Positions 9,663-21,286 of a DNA stretch of 64,000 bases are shown here, piece by piece. The notes beneath the pieces were generated by a model. The model searched no databases and had not been told where the DNA came from. It saw only the letters and a program-made list of their open reading frames with translations. The stretch is from Flectonema sp. DT1601 (taxonomy: Eukaryota; Euglenozoa; Diplonemea; Diplonemida; Diplonemidae). The position numbers were made by a program, and so were the translations under genes. Location: NCBI GenBank assembly GCA_964019425.1, contig OZ025806.1:553374-617373 (forward strand), in the 5' to 3' direction. Each line of letters starts with the position of its first letter. Position 1 is the first letter of the stretch.

Positions 9663-12116
9663 TTATAACAACTTTCGTCTGAGTAATTCTTTCTCAAGAT
9701 TAGTTTGAGGAGTTGAAGTAGCTTCCTGAATAGTTTCAGCGAATAACTTTGCGTTGGGAGAAGGTGATTCCTGAACAGGAGATGCAGACTCTGACACAGG
9801 AAGAGTTCTGAGTTTTGGATAAACCAATCTACGAGAAGGCGACAATTCAACATTGCAGGGTGCAGCAGCCCATTTACGCTGATGACGAACTAATCGTTTT
9901 ATCTGACAATCTGTTAGGTCTCGATCTTGAACTCTTGTTGAAGGTTTCTCTTTACGAGTCTCATGTAAGTAACTGAGTTCACGAGCAGACACAGCGCTCC
10001 GTTTCTGATGAGATAAAAACTTCGTTTTGTGAGCATCAAATAATTCCACTCTGGCTGTTTCCCTCTCCGAACCCACTCTTTTCCTTTCAGCAGTTTGTTC
10101 GATGGTTAGTACTTCACGGTTTAGTTTTGTGACTGCCCAGTAATTAGTTTGTAGCTCATCGTAAATAGAAAGGTCTTTTGCTTTAATAGAAAGTTTCATA
10201 TCCGCTACGGCATCCGACACGGTGTTTGATAAGAACAGAAGCCACCTTCGATAGGCAAGTTTTAAATGTTCTAAAACAGTTTGTCGATTGAGGAGTCTTT
10301 GAGTACAAGCTTGTTCAGCAATGGTGTTGGAAGAGTATGCTTCTTGTAGTAAGTCATTCCATTCAGTGAGTTGATTGTCTTCTATTTGCCAACGAGATGT
10401 TCTTTCTGGTCGATTTACAACTTCCATTTCTGATATTTTAATTTCTTCATAGATTCGCTTTCCACGTTCTGGAAGAGTTTCTGGTGTTGGGTCAGTTCCT
10501 TCTGGGAATCTGGTTTGAAGTTGCGTCACAAAACGATTCTCAAAATGCCGTTCCTTATTAATATCTTCTTCAAAAGATGAGAATTCAATTGGTGCGTATT
10601 GCAAACATAATAACAGTGCGAGTTCCTTTTGAACTTTTGATTCTTCTGGAGTGAGTGGTTCTGGTCCGTACTTGTCAATAAGTACGCCAATGACATCATC
10701 AAAGTTGTCAACGTACTTACGTAATAAACTTGATATCGAAGCAATCCTGTCCTTGTCGTAAACATTAAAAAAACGTTCTAATCTAACTCTACATGGATCA
10801 ACTTTACAAGGGAGAGGTTCTTCTCCGTATCTCTCTAAAACAGACTTCAACAACTGTTCTTCTTGTCCACTATACTTTTCAAGAAGAACTGGTATGGTTG
10901 CTAATTTTGCTGTATTGTGAACAGAGTATAAGTTTGCAAGACGATGTTCCCAGTTCGATTCCGAGGGAGGGATTTTATAGGAATCGGGTCCTAGTTTTGT
11001 GACCAAAAGTGAGTATAAGGCTTCCTCCTTACCAGAATGCTTAGCCAGCAAGTCATCCACGGTGTGTAATTTAGGTTTTTGGTGCTGGTAATACAAACGA
11101 TGAATTGCTGCTTCCGTCGGGAACGTGTATCGTTGCTTTAAATCCGATAGGAGTTCAGTTTCTTGACCAGCTCTGTCTTTTAGTTTTTGAATAATGTCAT
11201 CACGCGGGATGTCAACACCCATCTCTGTCAATGCCTTGGAGATATTATCAACGTCAGTTGGGTCTGGACCATACTTCTGAACTAATTGTTTCCATACTTT
11301 TAGTTCACTTCCTTTGTATTTTTGTAATACAGTTTTTACATTTGAAACCTTTTCTGGTTCATGTGCTTTATACAGGTTCGTGAATCGCTGTTCCCAATTA
11401 ATAGCCGATATTGAACTTGGTGGTTGCTGTTCTTCACCGTACTTCTTAATTAATGCTTGTAGCAGTTGTGTTTCTTTTCCCTTATATTTTGTTAGAATAG
11501 TTGAAATGTTTTTTGTAGGATCATGTTTTGTCATTATGGCTCTAATTCTCTCAGCAGTTGACTTTTGTTGTGTTCCTGCAGTCGGTTGATCAGATTTGAA
11601 GAATGCTGCGAAAAATCCATTTTTTTGATATTTTTTTTCCAACGCTGCGAACAACTGCTTCGGGTTGGCTTCATATTTCTTAACGAGCGCTGGAGCTTTT
11701 GCGCTTTCGGAAGGAGAATTTTGTTTGAAGAATTCTGTAACAGCTTCCAAAGGAGACGGCTGTTTCTTTTTCACCGGACTTTCGCTTGATGTTGCTGCTG
11801 CTGCCGCGGGGGCCGATGGAGTTTTGCCCGCATACTTCGCTTTTAATTTTTCAAAAATCTGGCGCTCATTTCCCTTGTGCTTCGCTAAGAGTGCTCCAGC
11901 TGCTCCCTTCTTCTCAGGCTCGTGGGCCTCCAGTATGCTGACCACGGCTTTACGTATTTTAAAATACGTTGGGCAACCCAGAACCTGCGACATCTTTGTC
12001 AGAAGTGCATCTTCCTTTCCCTTACCCTTCGCTAGGAGGCTTGTGATATTATATTTCTTAGCCGTATCATATGTAGTGAGGAAGGCTTCCAGTGCTGCAG
12101 CGGCTGTCTCCGGCAT
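9663..12116 (-). CDS. Large protein with LLxKYKGKE...KYGPEP repeats
   Basis: About 817 residues from the ATG at 12,116. The N-terminal 480 residues are built of roughly 55-75-residue repeats with the core pattern YxxHxPxK, then LLxKYKGxExxLLxxLxxKYG(P/E)EP; about seven to eight units can be followed (for example LLAKHKGNERQIFEKLKAKY, LTKYKGKETQLLQALIKKYG, VLQKYKGSELKVWKQLVQKY, VLLEKYSGQEEQLLKSVLER). The C-terminal 300 residues are charged helices, with SNTIAEQACTQRLLNRQTVL and a basic end. I recall comparable KYKG/KYG repeat proteins in flagellates, including kinetoplastids, usually of unknown or cytoskeletal role, but I cannot verify this. No membrane or signal segment. TACTAG precedes the ATG by about 20 bases. 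Function is not assigned. Confidence 0.7.
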   Translation of the reverse strand: MPETAAAALEAFLTTYDTAKKYNITSLLAKGKGKEDALLTKMSQVLGCPTYFKIRKAVVSILEAHEPEKKGAAGALLAKHKGNERQIFEKLKAKYAGKTPSAPAAAAATSSESPVKKKQPSPLEAVTEFFKQNSPSESAKAPALVKKYEANPKQLFAALEKKYQKNGFFAAFFKSDQPTAGTQQKSTAERIRAIMTKHDPTKNISTILTKYKGKETQLLQALIKKYGEEQQPPSSISAINWEQRFTNLYKAHEPEKVSNVKTVLQKYKGSELKVWKQLVQKYGPDPTDVDNISKALTEMGVDIPRDDIIQKLKDRAGQETELLSDLKQRYTFPTEAAIHRLYYQHQKPKLHTVDDLLAKHSGKEEALYSLLVTKLGPDSYKIPPSESNWEHRLANLYSVHNTAKLATIPVLLEKYSGQEEQLLKSVLERYGEEPLPCKVDPCRVRLERFFNVYDKDRIASISSLLRKYVDNFDDVIGVLIDKYGPEPLTPEESKVQKELALLLCLQYAPIEFSSFEEDINKERHFENRFVTQLQTRFPEGTDPTPETLPERGKRIYEEIKISEMEVVNRPERTSRWQIEDNQLTEWNDLLQEAYSSNTIAEQACTQRLLNRQTVLEHLKLAYRRWLLFLSNTVSDAVADMKLSIKAKDLSIYDELQTNYWAVTKLNREVLTIEQTAERKRVGSERETARVELFDAHKTKFLSHQKRSAVSARELSYLHETRKEKPSTRVQDRDLTDCQIKRLVRHQRKWAAAPCNVELSPSRRLVYPKLRTLPVSESASPVQESPSPNAKLFAETIQEATSTPQTNLEKELLRRKLL

Positions 12117-13132
12117 TGTTTGCAACTGGTTGGCCTCCTAGTAATAAATGAGTCATTAAAAACAGTAAACAGAACGTAGGTGAAAAAAATTTACCATCAA
12201 TAGACATTATGCATCGAGATCGATTCGTCAATGAGAGTAAGAAAAAGGAAGATACCTGTAGACAACTTGCCCTCTAAATATAACCGAATTCCCACCAGGC
12301 TTTCAATTACATGTTTTAATTGTTTTTGTCCTTTTGAAGGAAAAAAAAGAGTAACATTGTGTGCGTAGTTTTTATGTTCATCATTTTGTTTGTAAGTCAA
12401 TCGGAGAATTGAATAAAAACATCAAAAAAAAAAAAATAATAATAAATGAAAAATGAAAAATGAAAAATGGAACCATTAAAAAAAAACAAAACAAAAAAAT
12501 ATCACATTGCCAAAACAATGGATACCACCAAGAGAGACAGAAGAAGTTATCTTTTTTATGGGTGTTTTTTTTTTTTTTTTTTTTTTTTTTTTCCCCTTTC
12601 CTTAGTCCTCTTACGCAAGATGGATGGTAATAAGTAATTCGAACAAAAAATATAAATAACAAGAAGGTAACGCAGTTATCAGCGGAGGTAAAAAAAAAGT
12701 TTATTTGGCATCAACCACTACCACTATGTAATGGGACAGGTGAAAACAACACCAAGTCTGGTTTCGACCTCCTTCCCTCAATGGGCTCTTTGATAAAGGC
12801 TCCCTTGAGGGGGGACAACTCACTTCATGCAAACTATCATCTAAGACGGTAATTTGTTGCTAGAAGTGGAGCAGACCGTTCTGCACTGTCGATTTTTTTT
12901 TTTTTTTTTAAACTCAAGACAAACAATAGCCGAGAGATGTATATGAATTGGGGAAGAAGGGGAAAAAGCCAAACCAAATAATAATCACATCCCAATGAGA
13001 AGTGAGGGTAGAAAATACTACGAACTAACTAAAAAGATTCCGTCCCATCGAGAGGTCAGAATGTCTACTATATAAGGAACAAATAAAACAACATTAAGAA
13101 TTCCCTTCATTCAAAATGTTTATTGGGACTAC
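12117..13132. other. Gene-free stretch rich in A/T runs
   Basis: No gene is supported in either strand. Homopolymer runs at about 12,570-12,592 and 12,893-12,909 generate low-complexity reading frames. The 5' leader of the repeat-protein gene is at the left edge. Confidence 0.5.
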
Positions 13133-13266
13133 ACGTTGAGCATGCAGCTATCGACAACGTCACCTCCGCTCTCCCTGCGGGGATACGGAAGACAAGGCTG
13201 GTGAGCTGTATACAACAGTACATTAGGAGCGACCCTGAGAGGTTCTCAGGTGCCGGATTTTTTTGA
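13133..13266 (+). ncRNA. Candidate structured RNA ending in a T-run
   Basis: A GC-richer island in AT-rich DNA that can fold into consecutive hairpins: ACGTTG...CAACGT (13,133-13,160) enclosing AGC/GCT; CCGC...GCGG (about 13,165-13,180); and CCTGAGA-GGT-TCTCAGG (13,234-13,250). It ends with nine T at 13,258-13,266, like an RNA polymerase III stop. It lies on the opposite strand to all neighbouring genes. I compared it by eye with U1-U6 and found no convincing match. The family is unknown and this is a weak call. Confidence 0.3.
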
Positions 13267-13415
13267 AAATCTTCATCATAGTTGAAAAAAAAAAAAAAAA
13301 CAATAAAACTTTTAATCTTTTAATCTTTTTTTTTTTTTTTTTTTTTTTGATGTTGCTTTCTAATAAACTACTACAAACTACAATATGATTATATTATAAA
13401 AATATATATGGGGAG

Positions 13416-13447
<32 letters not shown>

Positions 13448-13848
13448 CCACATCAGAAAAAAAGACCATTGTTACACGGCCCAAAACAACAATAGAATAG
13501 TGCCGAATGCGGATATTTATAATGAGATGGGACTCCAGTATCCTTCAGTCAAGTAAAGGGAAGTAAACAACAATATGAGTCAACCATGTTGCTGCTAATA
13601 ATAAAATTAAAAATAAAAAAGACAGATATCTGTACCCATTGAAAATCGTTGTTGAGAGTGAACCTAGTTCAACTTAGATTATGAGAATAATGTCGGAAAT
13701 ATAAAAAAGAACAAGAGAGAGAGAGGTAGAATAGATAAGTTATTTAGTTTTCTGTGAAGACGTAGCGTGAGCTGCTTTCCGAGTTAACAACAATTCGAGG
13801 TAGTGTATGTCATAGCATCGACAGAAAGAAGACGTGTAAGTAACATTT
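13267..13848. other. Intergenic, homopolymer-rich
   Basis: No gene is seen. It contains runs of T (about 13,326-13,348) and A (about 13,417-13,443) and would contain the 3' region of the phosphatase gene that ends at 13,849. Confidence 0.5.
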
Positions 13849-14454
13849 CTATGCTCGCTGGCGAAACGGTCTTGTAGAAAAGTCTGGGTTATAGTCCCAG
13901 GTTATAAACGTATATTCACAATTTTTAAATGAATTTTCAGAAGAATCAGCTTCAGGGTCGAGAATGGGAAGTAATCCATGATAAAGTACCTGCCAGTGCG
14001 ATACAACAGCTACGCGAGTTTCTGGTTGGTCAGCGAGCCACTGAAGGAATTCAAGCGACCTGTCGTAAACTTCTTCAACGGGTTCATCGCGACGGTTTAG
14101 ATGTGGGTCGAGACCTGGAGCAATATGACGATAATTAACACCTGGGAAGTCTTGCTGTTGTTCGTCAACTCTTCTTCTCCAATTACAACTTCCTTTAGTT
14201 CTTTCTCTTAACATTTCAACAGCAACTCTGTCACATCGCTCATCTTTAAAACACAAGTCTGCCGTCTCTAAAGTCCTCCTGAGTGGTGATACACAAATTA
14301 AATCCAACTCTCCTTCTTTTCGTAATTCCCTCCTGGCGTCTCTGCATTGCTGTCGACCCTTAGCAGTTAGAGGAGGATCAAAGCTGAAGCTACCGCCTTT
14401 AACATTGTGTTCTCCCTCAGCATGGCGAATCAAAACTAATTCTTTTCGCTTCAT
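13849..14454 (-). CDS. Histidine phosphatase (phosphoglycerate-mutase-like)
   Basis: A 201-residue member of the histidine phosphatase superfamily, branch 1. LIRHAEGEHN (residues 7-16) is the catalytic RHG/RHA motif with the phosphorylated His; PLTAKGRQQC follows at about 28-37; SPLRRTLETA (about 56-65) supplies the second Arg; and VVSHWQVLYHGLL near residue 150 holds the second catalytic His. The order and spacing are those of the family. Members act on small phosphorylated metabolites or on phosphoproteins, and the substrate cannot be read from this sequence. It is shorter than glycolytic cofactor-dependent mutase (about 250 residues), so a housekeeping phosphatase is more likely. TTTTCAG lies about 23 bases before the ATG. 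A single exon. Confidence 0.85.
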   Translation of the reverse strand: MKRKELVLIRHAEGEHNVKGGSFSFDPPLTAKGRQQCRDARRELRKEGELDLICVSPLRRTLETADLCFKDERCDRVAVEMLRERTKGSCNWRRRVDEQQQDFPGVNYRHIAPGLDPHLNRRDEPVEEVYDRSLEFLQWLADQPETRVAVVSHWQVLYHGLLPILDPEADSSENSFKNCEYTFITWDYNPDFSTRPFRQRA

Positions 14455-16757
14455 AAATAATTGAAAGGAGGGAAATACTGAAAATAATAATATAATAATT
14501 ATTTATTTATTTATTTATTGTAAGATTGTGTAGTGATAACGTCAGGAGAACTGCTTACGCAGCTTTGAATGAAGCAACATACAACCATGTCTGTTTTGTG
14601 AGAAGGGAAAAAAAATAGACCTTTTTAAAAAAAATAATATAATACCAATAGATAAAAAAACCTAATAAGCTGAAATATATAGTCAATAAAACAAAGTTGA
14701 GGAGGGAAGAAGAAAGAAAAAAAAAAGAAGAAAAAAGAAACAATATACAAAACAACCTCACTAATTGTTAAAAGTTGAGAGGGGCTTCACAAGCCTTTAT
14801 TTTTTTTTTTTTTTTTGACAAAAAGATATAATAAAGTGAAATAGACTCCAGCAGTTTAGGCGGAACAATTTTGTTGTTCGCTGACGCCTGCCGGGTGAGC
14901 AACTATTGCGATCAGATTGTGTCTCACATTCGTCAATAAGAACTGATGTTAAATTAATAAACAGGTATCAAATAATGTTGAAATAAGAAACACATTCTGA
15001 AGGAGGGGGTTCAAAGTTTTTGGACCATTTTTTTTACAACTAATATCGTATAACATTTGTGAACTTTCTTTTTTTTTTTTTTTTTTTTTTTCGGAGGAAA
15101 CAAACAAAGAAGTACAATTTCCATGCAGGCTGCACTCCGATACAGCGGATTATAATTATTATTATTATTTTTTTAAAATCAATACTGATAACCCAAATAC
15201 GACCGGCGTAAAGAAGGCAATAGTCTAAGGGATGGGAAAGGAAGATAGGAATTCTTTTTTTCTTTTTTTTTTTCGTTCTTCAGATTTCAGAACAGGAAAC
15301 GGAAGACGGTTTTGATCAAAAGTCTGGTATACCGACCCCAGTTCGATTCAAACCTCGCTGCCATTTTATACAAATACCACTTGCAGCCAACAACTTCCGC
15401 AGGGTTCCAAGAAACAATTTTTTTTTTTCTCTAAAGTTGCTGAGGCACCTGGAACCATTGACCTATCCAGGATTTTGCTCAGAATTTCATTCTTTTTTTT
15501 TTTTTTTTTCCGTTAACACACTTCTTGCAAAGAAATAAGTCCAGGGGAAAATTCAAGAAGGCAAAAAAAAAAGAAAAGAAAAGAAAGCTAAACATGCCAA
15601 CGAATGAAGGTAAGAACCCGGAAGAGTCTTGGTCAATAAGAAGATGAGACAAACCAGCAGAATAGACTGACGGGTTTTAGTCAAGAAAGCGTAACAATAT
15701 TCAATACCTGATTGAGAGTGATATGAATTTCTGTATTCAAACAGAAATAGCAGCCAAAGAGAATGAAAGAAAATAGCAAAACGGCTTCGGTGGCGTTGTG
15801 AGATTTTTTGGATTTAAAAAAAAGAAACCCCCCTCCGTAAACCCCCATAAACCCCCAGATGAAACCAAACGAAACACCCTTTCAATCCCCTCCCACCATC
15901 AACGGGAAAAAAGACCTGTTGCGCTTAGACTCCAATCATGTGGTTGTTGGGTGTCTGGCTGTTGATATCAATTTTTTTTTTTTCCCGTTTCGTATATCAG
16001 TGCGAAAAGAGTGCAGTATTTCAAAAAAAATAAAAAAAAAATGAAGGAAAAGCTTTCGATCACCTCCCAACTGTTACTTGCTGTTCTTTGCATAACAGGC
16101 AATAATTCACTTATAGTTCGGAAGCGCGCAAATCACAAGAATAGGAACAATTATGTACAATACCCGAGTGGATAATTGAGGAAAGGGTCGTACAAACGTA
16201 AAAGGCTGAAGAGATTTCTGTAGTTTCTTTCTGTTTTATTTTTTTTTCTTCCTCTTGTCCAACAACGCAGTTATCCAAGAAGAAGAATTTTAATCATTTG
16301 ATGCCAATGTTATTTATGCTTCCATCAACTATTTCCCAGACACAAATAACACCGAAATAAGTTCCTCCTGCTTATCTGAACGAGTCACCGTATAATAAGA
16401 AGTTGCAGGTGGCTGGGAGAAGGGTGGAAACCAAACAAAAAGAAGTACAAGAAGAAAAAAAATCGAGACGGAGAATAATTTCTTTTTTTTTCTTTTTCTT
16501 TTTCTTTTTTCTCTTTCTTTTTTTAATTTCTGTCCTCTCTAAATAGGCAGCCTGAAAAGACTGAAAAAAAATTCAAAAAAAAAAAATAAATAAATAAATA
16601 AAAACCTAAGCCAAGGAAGACTACATAATTTCATTCACAAATCAATGATCCTGAAAAAAAAATAAATCTCCTTTAAAAAAAAAAAAAAAAAACCCAAACC
16701 AAACAAACAAAAAGCCTTCTATAATACCATTTTATTTTTTATTTTTTATATGAGTGG
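14455..16757. other. Gene-free 2.3 kb with two strong hairpins
   Basis: No coding sequence is convincing. At 14,858-14,889 AGGCG...CGCCT encloses GAACAA-TTTTG-TTGTTC, and directly after it GTGAG...CTCAC (about 14,895-14,930) encloses GCAA/TTGC. Near 15,318 CAAAAGTCTGGTA matches the tip of the transposon ends at 16,758 and 18,525, so a relic of that family may lie here. Many A and T runs fill the rest. Confidence 0.45.
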
Positions 16758-18525
16758 ATGTCAAAAGTCTGGTACCGTTTTGGTCAACGGTAAACTGCGG
16801 GCATGTACAACTCAATCGAGACCCAACCCCGTCTGAAACATGCCCCAAAAAATTCAATTCCGGGTGTGGGATCTCACTTTACTCGTAATACTTGTAAAAA
16901 AAAAAAAAATTCCTGCATTTTTTGCTTGTAGCCGGTAACAAAGCTGTTACAGAGAGCCCCAAGCATAACAAAAGCAAAATATGACCACAAAAGCGATAAT
17001 TGAGCAACTGCAATTACTGATTGACAAGATGCGAGACCCTCCGAAGTGGAGTGACAGGAAAAAGTTCAATGGGAGTTCAAAAACCTTGGAAGGTAAACGT
17101 GCAAAACTGCTAGAATGCCTTTCTGGGGGTGGTGATGTTACTGCTATGCCCCGTGAGGGTTGTGGGAATAGCAGTGCTGTGGAATGGTGTCAATTGTCCC
17201 TTCAGTAGTAAATGAAACAATTGTGAGCATGGAAACGGGTGACAGGCGAGAAGTGTCTAGAAGAATAGGATGGAAGTTAAGCTTTCTAGAAGAAGCTGGG
17301 CTAAAAATAGGCAGAAAGGCCTGGGATGCTAGAATCCACGTGCCCATAAGTATAAGAACCAATGAAGATCTTCCTGAAGTTGTGCAGTCAAGTGAGAACG
17401 AGCTCAAGGCAGCCTCGTCCGACTTCAATGGTATCAAAAAGTCAACGAGGTGAGACTGTTACGTTGCAGGGTGTCCTTGGGGGACATTTAAATCTATCTA
17501 TAAAGTCAGCAGTATTCGAAATCTGATATCAGAATCTACATACCATCGTATGCGTGGGAATGAATATCATCACCTTGCGCTGTGAACTGATGTCTGCTCC
17601 TACTGCCGTGTGGACAGACAATTAGAAAGAAACTGTCAAAACTACTTAGCAAGTGTTGAATGACAGAATGGTTACCCATTAACTGTTCATTAACCGTTTG
17701 GAATGCTGCACATGCCAGTGAGCTGACAATAGTGTCCAGTAAGGGGGGCTTACCAGTCATAGCAGCTGGTGTACGACCAGCTGCTATCTCATTATAATGA
17801 TACAACAGACTTGTTGAGGTTCATTATCATGTAGAAGAGTTTATGAGACAGAATGCAGTCTATTCAGAAAACACTTCTGATACGGAGATGATTTAATTAT
17901 AAAACTTGATTATAAGGAGTCTTCTCCTTCAGTACCTTGCCACAGGTACCTAAGGAGAAGACTCCTTACCACAAGAGTCATCATCACATTATTAGCAGCA
18001 GGAGAAGTACAGTTTGGGTATAACTATGCATTTCAAGTTGCACAATGAGACTCGACAAATTGACTTTTTTTTGACGCATACAAATCAACTCAAAACTGAT
18101 GGTAACTCTTCCGAGGGTTCTACTCAGGGCTTTCGATCAGAATGTGACTACGTCCAAAGGAAGTGCAAAAAGTGTAGAACGTGGTGCTAAAAACTAATAA
18201 TAATTATCACAGTAAAAGTATTATTTTTACTGATAATTCCATTTATTTTTATAATGAAATATTAGAATATAGATTTGGGGGATGATACTTTTGGCAAGGC
18301 TGCATATGTAATATTTGGGTTTCTCTGTAGCCACAAGCCAGTTCTCTGTAAGCCACAAGCAAAAAATGCAGGATTTTTTTTTTTTTTACAAGTATTACGA
18401 GTAAAGTGAGATCCCACACCCGGAATTGAATTTTTTGGGGCATGTTTCAGACCGGGTTGGGACTCGATTGAGTTGTACATGCCCACAGTTTACCGTTGAC
18501 CAAAACGGTACCAGACTTTTGACAT
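16758..18525. mobile_element. DNA transposon with about 175-bp terminal inverted repeats
   Basis: Left end 16,758-about 16,932 and right end about 18,352-18,525 are near-perfect inverted copies: both begin ATGTCAAAAGTCTGGTACCG and run through GGTCAACGGTAAACTG, CATGCCCCAAAAAATTCAAT, GGGATCTCACTTTACTCG and an A-run to TGCATTTTTTGCTTGT. The 1.4-kb middle has two short plus-strand frames (16,981-17,208 and 17,184-17,453) with no family I recognise and no transposase, so the copy looks non-autonomous. A perfect 16-bp-arm hairpin (17,914-17,967; arm AAGGAGTCTTCTCCTT) with a second inner stem lies in the middle. The flanks outside the repeats are also partly inverted (ATATGAG/CTCATAT), so the true tips may be a few bases further out; no clear target duplication. 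Superfamily not assigned. Confidence 0.85.
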
Positions 18526-19671
18526 GTCCTCATATTTTATATTTTTTTTTGTTTTTTTTTTTTTTTACAATGAAAACGAAGAGATAGAAGGGGTAAAAGG
18601 TAAAAGAAAAAAAAAAAAAAAAAAAAAGGAATGTACAATTTCGTAAAATGAATAAAAAAATCGCAACACCTCACACAAGTGATGCAAGCACAGACTGAAT
18701 ATGCGAGAATTTTGAAGGTAATTACTGAAACGTTCTAATACTGTACAGGCACCATAAAATGAATGCCCTTTATTAACTGTAATAGGAATTATTCCTTCTA
18801 CGGCATATTGATACAACATATCGATGAAACAAAAAAAAAAAAGTGAAAAGAATAGCAAATACTTCTTTCCAACAAAAGAAAAATAATGCCATTATTAAAC
18901 AAATAAATACAGAAATAAAATGGGGATGAAAAAGAAAAAAAAAAAAAAAAAAAAAGAATAACGATACAAAACAATAAAGCTCAGGAAAGTACAAATGCTT
19001 GCAGAGGGCTTTGAAAGGCAAAAATAAATAAGGTGGAAATAAAAACAGCAACTTTGAGTCACAGAGAATTGACAAATGAAAAAAAGTATTTCTTTCTTAT
19101 TACAGTAAAGAGAGCGTAAAATTGATGAAAAAGGAAAAGGGACAATACCAATATGCGAGTGGAAATTGTGCGCGCGTTGGTCCAATGGCAGGAAGGGAAA
19201 AAAAAAATCACCGCGAGCGATGGTAAAAAAGTACAAAAAAATGAAAATAAGGGGGAAGTGGGAAAGAAAGAAAAAAATAGCAACAAAGGACCAGGGAAAC
19301 AGAAAGTCCACAGATAAACAGACGAATTAGAAGACTATGTGGTACCACGATTGGATTTTCCTTTTGGTTTCTTTTTTGTAAATCCCTTATCAAATGTCGT
19401 ATTACTGAGGCTCCATCAGCAGTTTTTTTTGAACGAAAAAATATATCCAGAGAGTGTAAAGAAGAAAGGAGAATAACGAGAGCTTTGTGTGTCATTGCCC
19501 GAAGTAAATAAAATCAACCGTCGGAACAACTGACACTATCGTCGGTTTTCACCCAAACCAGTAGCAGTAACAGTGAAGTTACAAATTTGTTCTTGCTTGT
19601 GCACGAACTGGGAATAACAGAAAGGGGTTTTCCGCATGTAAAAACCAAATAAATGCAAAAGAGAAACAAAT
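18526..19671. other. Gene-free 1.1 kb
   Basis: Poly-A runs at about 18,606-18,627, 18,830-18,842 and 18,936-18,955 create Phe-rich minus-strand frames that I judge not to be genes. It would include the 3' untranslated region of the F-box/MYND gene. Confidence 0.5.
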
Positions 19672-21096
19672 TTATTTCAATGACGATATGTACGTGCAAA
19701 CAACCTTGTGGTTTTCCCAATCACATCGTTGACACGATGGACCGCAGTAGGTGGCTACTTTACAACTGGCGCAAACTTTCAATTCACGAAGACCGTGTTC
19801 TGAGTTTCCACATCCTAAACAGTTCACTCGGTACCTAAATCTTATCATTCTAATTAGCTGACGAGCCTGTTTTGGTTATTTTATTCAGATCTTAGAAGAC
19901 ACTTTTAATCAACTATTCCAAATGAACACATACCTTCATACACAACTCCTTACCATCTGCTTCAGCCAAGAATGCAATAAGTCGTAATAAAGCTGTTCTA
20001 AGATAGCCCATAGCTGTGAGTGTTATTTATTGGTGTTTCCTTTTCAGATGAAAACAATAATCAAAAACATACATGAAACTACCAAGTCCTCAGTTCTTTT
20101 ATTCACTTGCAAACACTGACCGATTATAACAAAAGTTGTGCAAACTTTCATAATGTTGGTTGCGAGTGAAGTGAATTCCACATTCAGACCCTTTGTATTA
20201 TTTAGAACACGAAGTTGCGACTCATATGAGAGTGCTGCGGCTAACTGAGCTCGAAGAACACCAACAAAGTCAGCAAACGATGAAGGACGAGTCTGAACAC
20301 CACTAAACAATGTGTGAGAAACCATCTTATCGAGGTATAGTGAAACTCCTTGACTAAGTCGAGCAAAGCGATGTGTAAAGAATTGAGTAGTAAGAGCTCT
20401 AATAGTAGCACGTGATGCCGGAAGTGACGCCCATGCTGTTCTATCATCTGAAACAGAACCACAAGTTTGATTCGAATGTTGATCAGCGAATCGTAACAAT
20501 TCATAAAGTTCTGGAGTTCCCTTAAACATTCCTGCTACGGCATCGAAAGCTGAAACTTCGATTTGACGAACCCACTGCGGGCCAAGTCTCATTGCGAATG
20601 AAACGATGTCACTATCCTTCCAACTGCATGTTAGTCGTCGCATAAATGCATGAACCTCCACAGGACACATTATCGTAAACTCTTTCATGCTGCTAACACT
20701 ACTCGCAACCACGTAGTTGTAAGCTCTGGCAGTGTGTCCAAGAGACAGGATATCCTCTGATACGCTGTAGCAGCACACAATCTTTATCAACTCCGATGGT
20801 AACTTGCTGATAGAATCTTTCTTAGATAATATTTGTTTTGGTTCAGTACTCATTTCAGCCGGATTTATGTACGTCGCGGATTCTTCCAAAAACTGCCTTC
20901 TTTCCCACTGAGCGCTTTCACATTCTGAAGACAAGCAGGTCATTGTCGGGGGTGACCCCACTTCACTCTCCAACCAGAGCACATCACCCATAAATACTGT
21001 CTCCTGCGATAATTCGTTACACGGGGGATGCCGCATTTTGTGTTGCCCCCGTCTACTACGAAGAAAGAAATAAGGAATATTGACCACCCTGATCAT
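19672..21096 (-). CDS. F-box-like and MYND zinc-finger protein, three exons
   Basis: Three exons: 21096-20073, 20013-19934 and 19866-19672, phases 1 and 0, joining to about 432 residues. Exon 1 has an F-box-like segment (KLPSELIKIVCCYSVSEDIL, then SLGHTARAYNYVVAS) near residue 100. Exon 3 encodes a MYND zinc finger: C-x2-C in VNCLGCGNSEHG, then LKVCASCKVATYCGPSCQRC and DWENHKVVC, giving the family's full set of Cys/His ligands. MYND fingers bind proline-rich peptides in partner proteins; an F-box end suggests a ubiquitin-ligase link. The introns are about 59 and 67 nt, begin GTATGT and end ACAG. If splicing is ignored the protein ends just before the zinc finger. The start is uncertain: TTAG lies 4 bases before the first ATG, but in-frame Met codons at about residues 21 and 80 are alternatives. 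Confidence 0.8.
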
Positions 21097-21286
21097 ATGC
21101 TAACAATATAAATTATCTATCCGAGAATGTGTTGTCGGCCTGCAGAGAAAATGTTACACACGAAATGACTCGAAAAAGAACTGTTCGCCGTGTAAACGCC
21201 GACGTTCGGCACGCAGCAATATTCTGTGGTGAGGGTATAAGAAGGGGCAAATCGAAAAAAAATTGTGGTGTATCCTTCGACATTGG

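Noticed and set aside
18565-19311. Several minus-strand open frames of 60-140 codons
   Set aside because: They are mostly Phe/Leu/Ser created by A-runs read on the other strand, with no domain, start context or splice signal.
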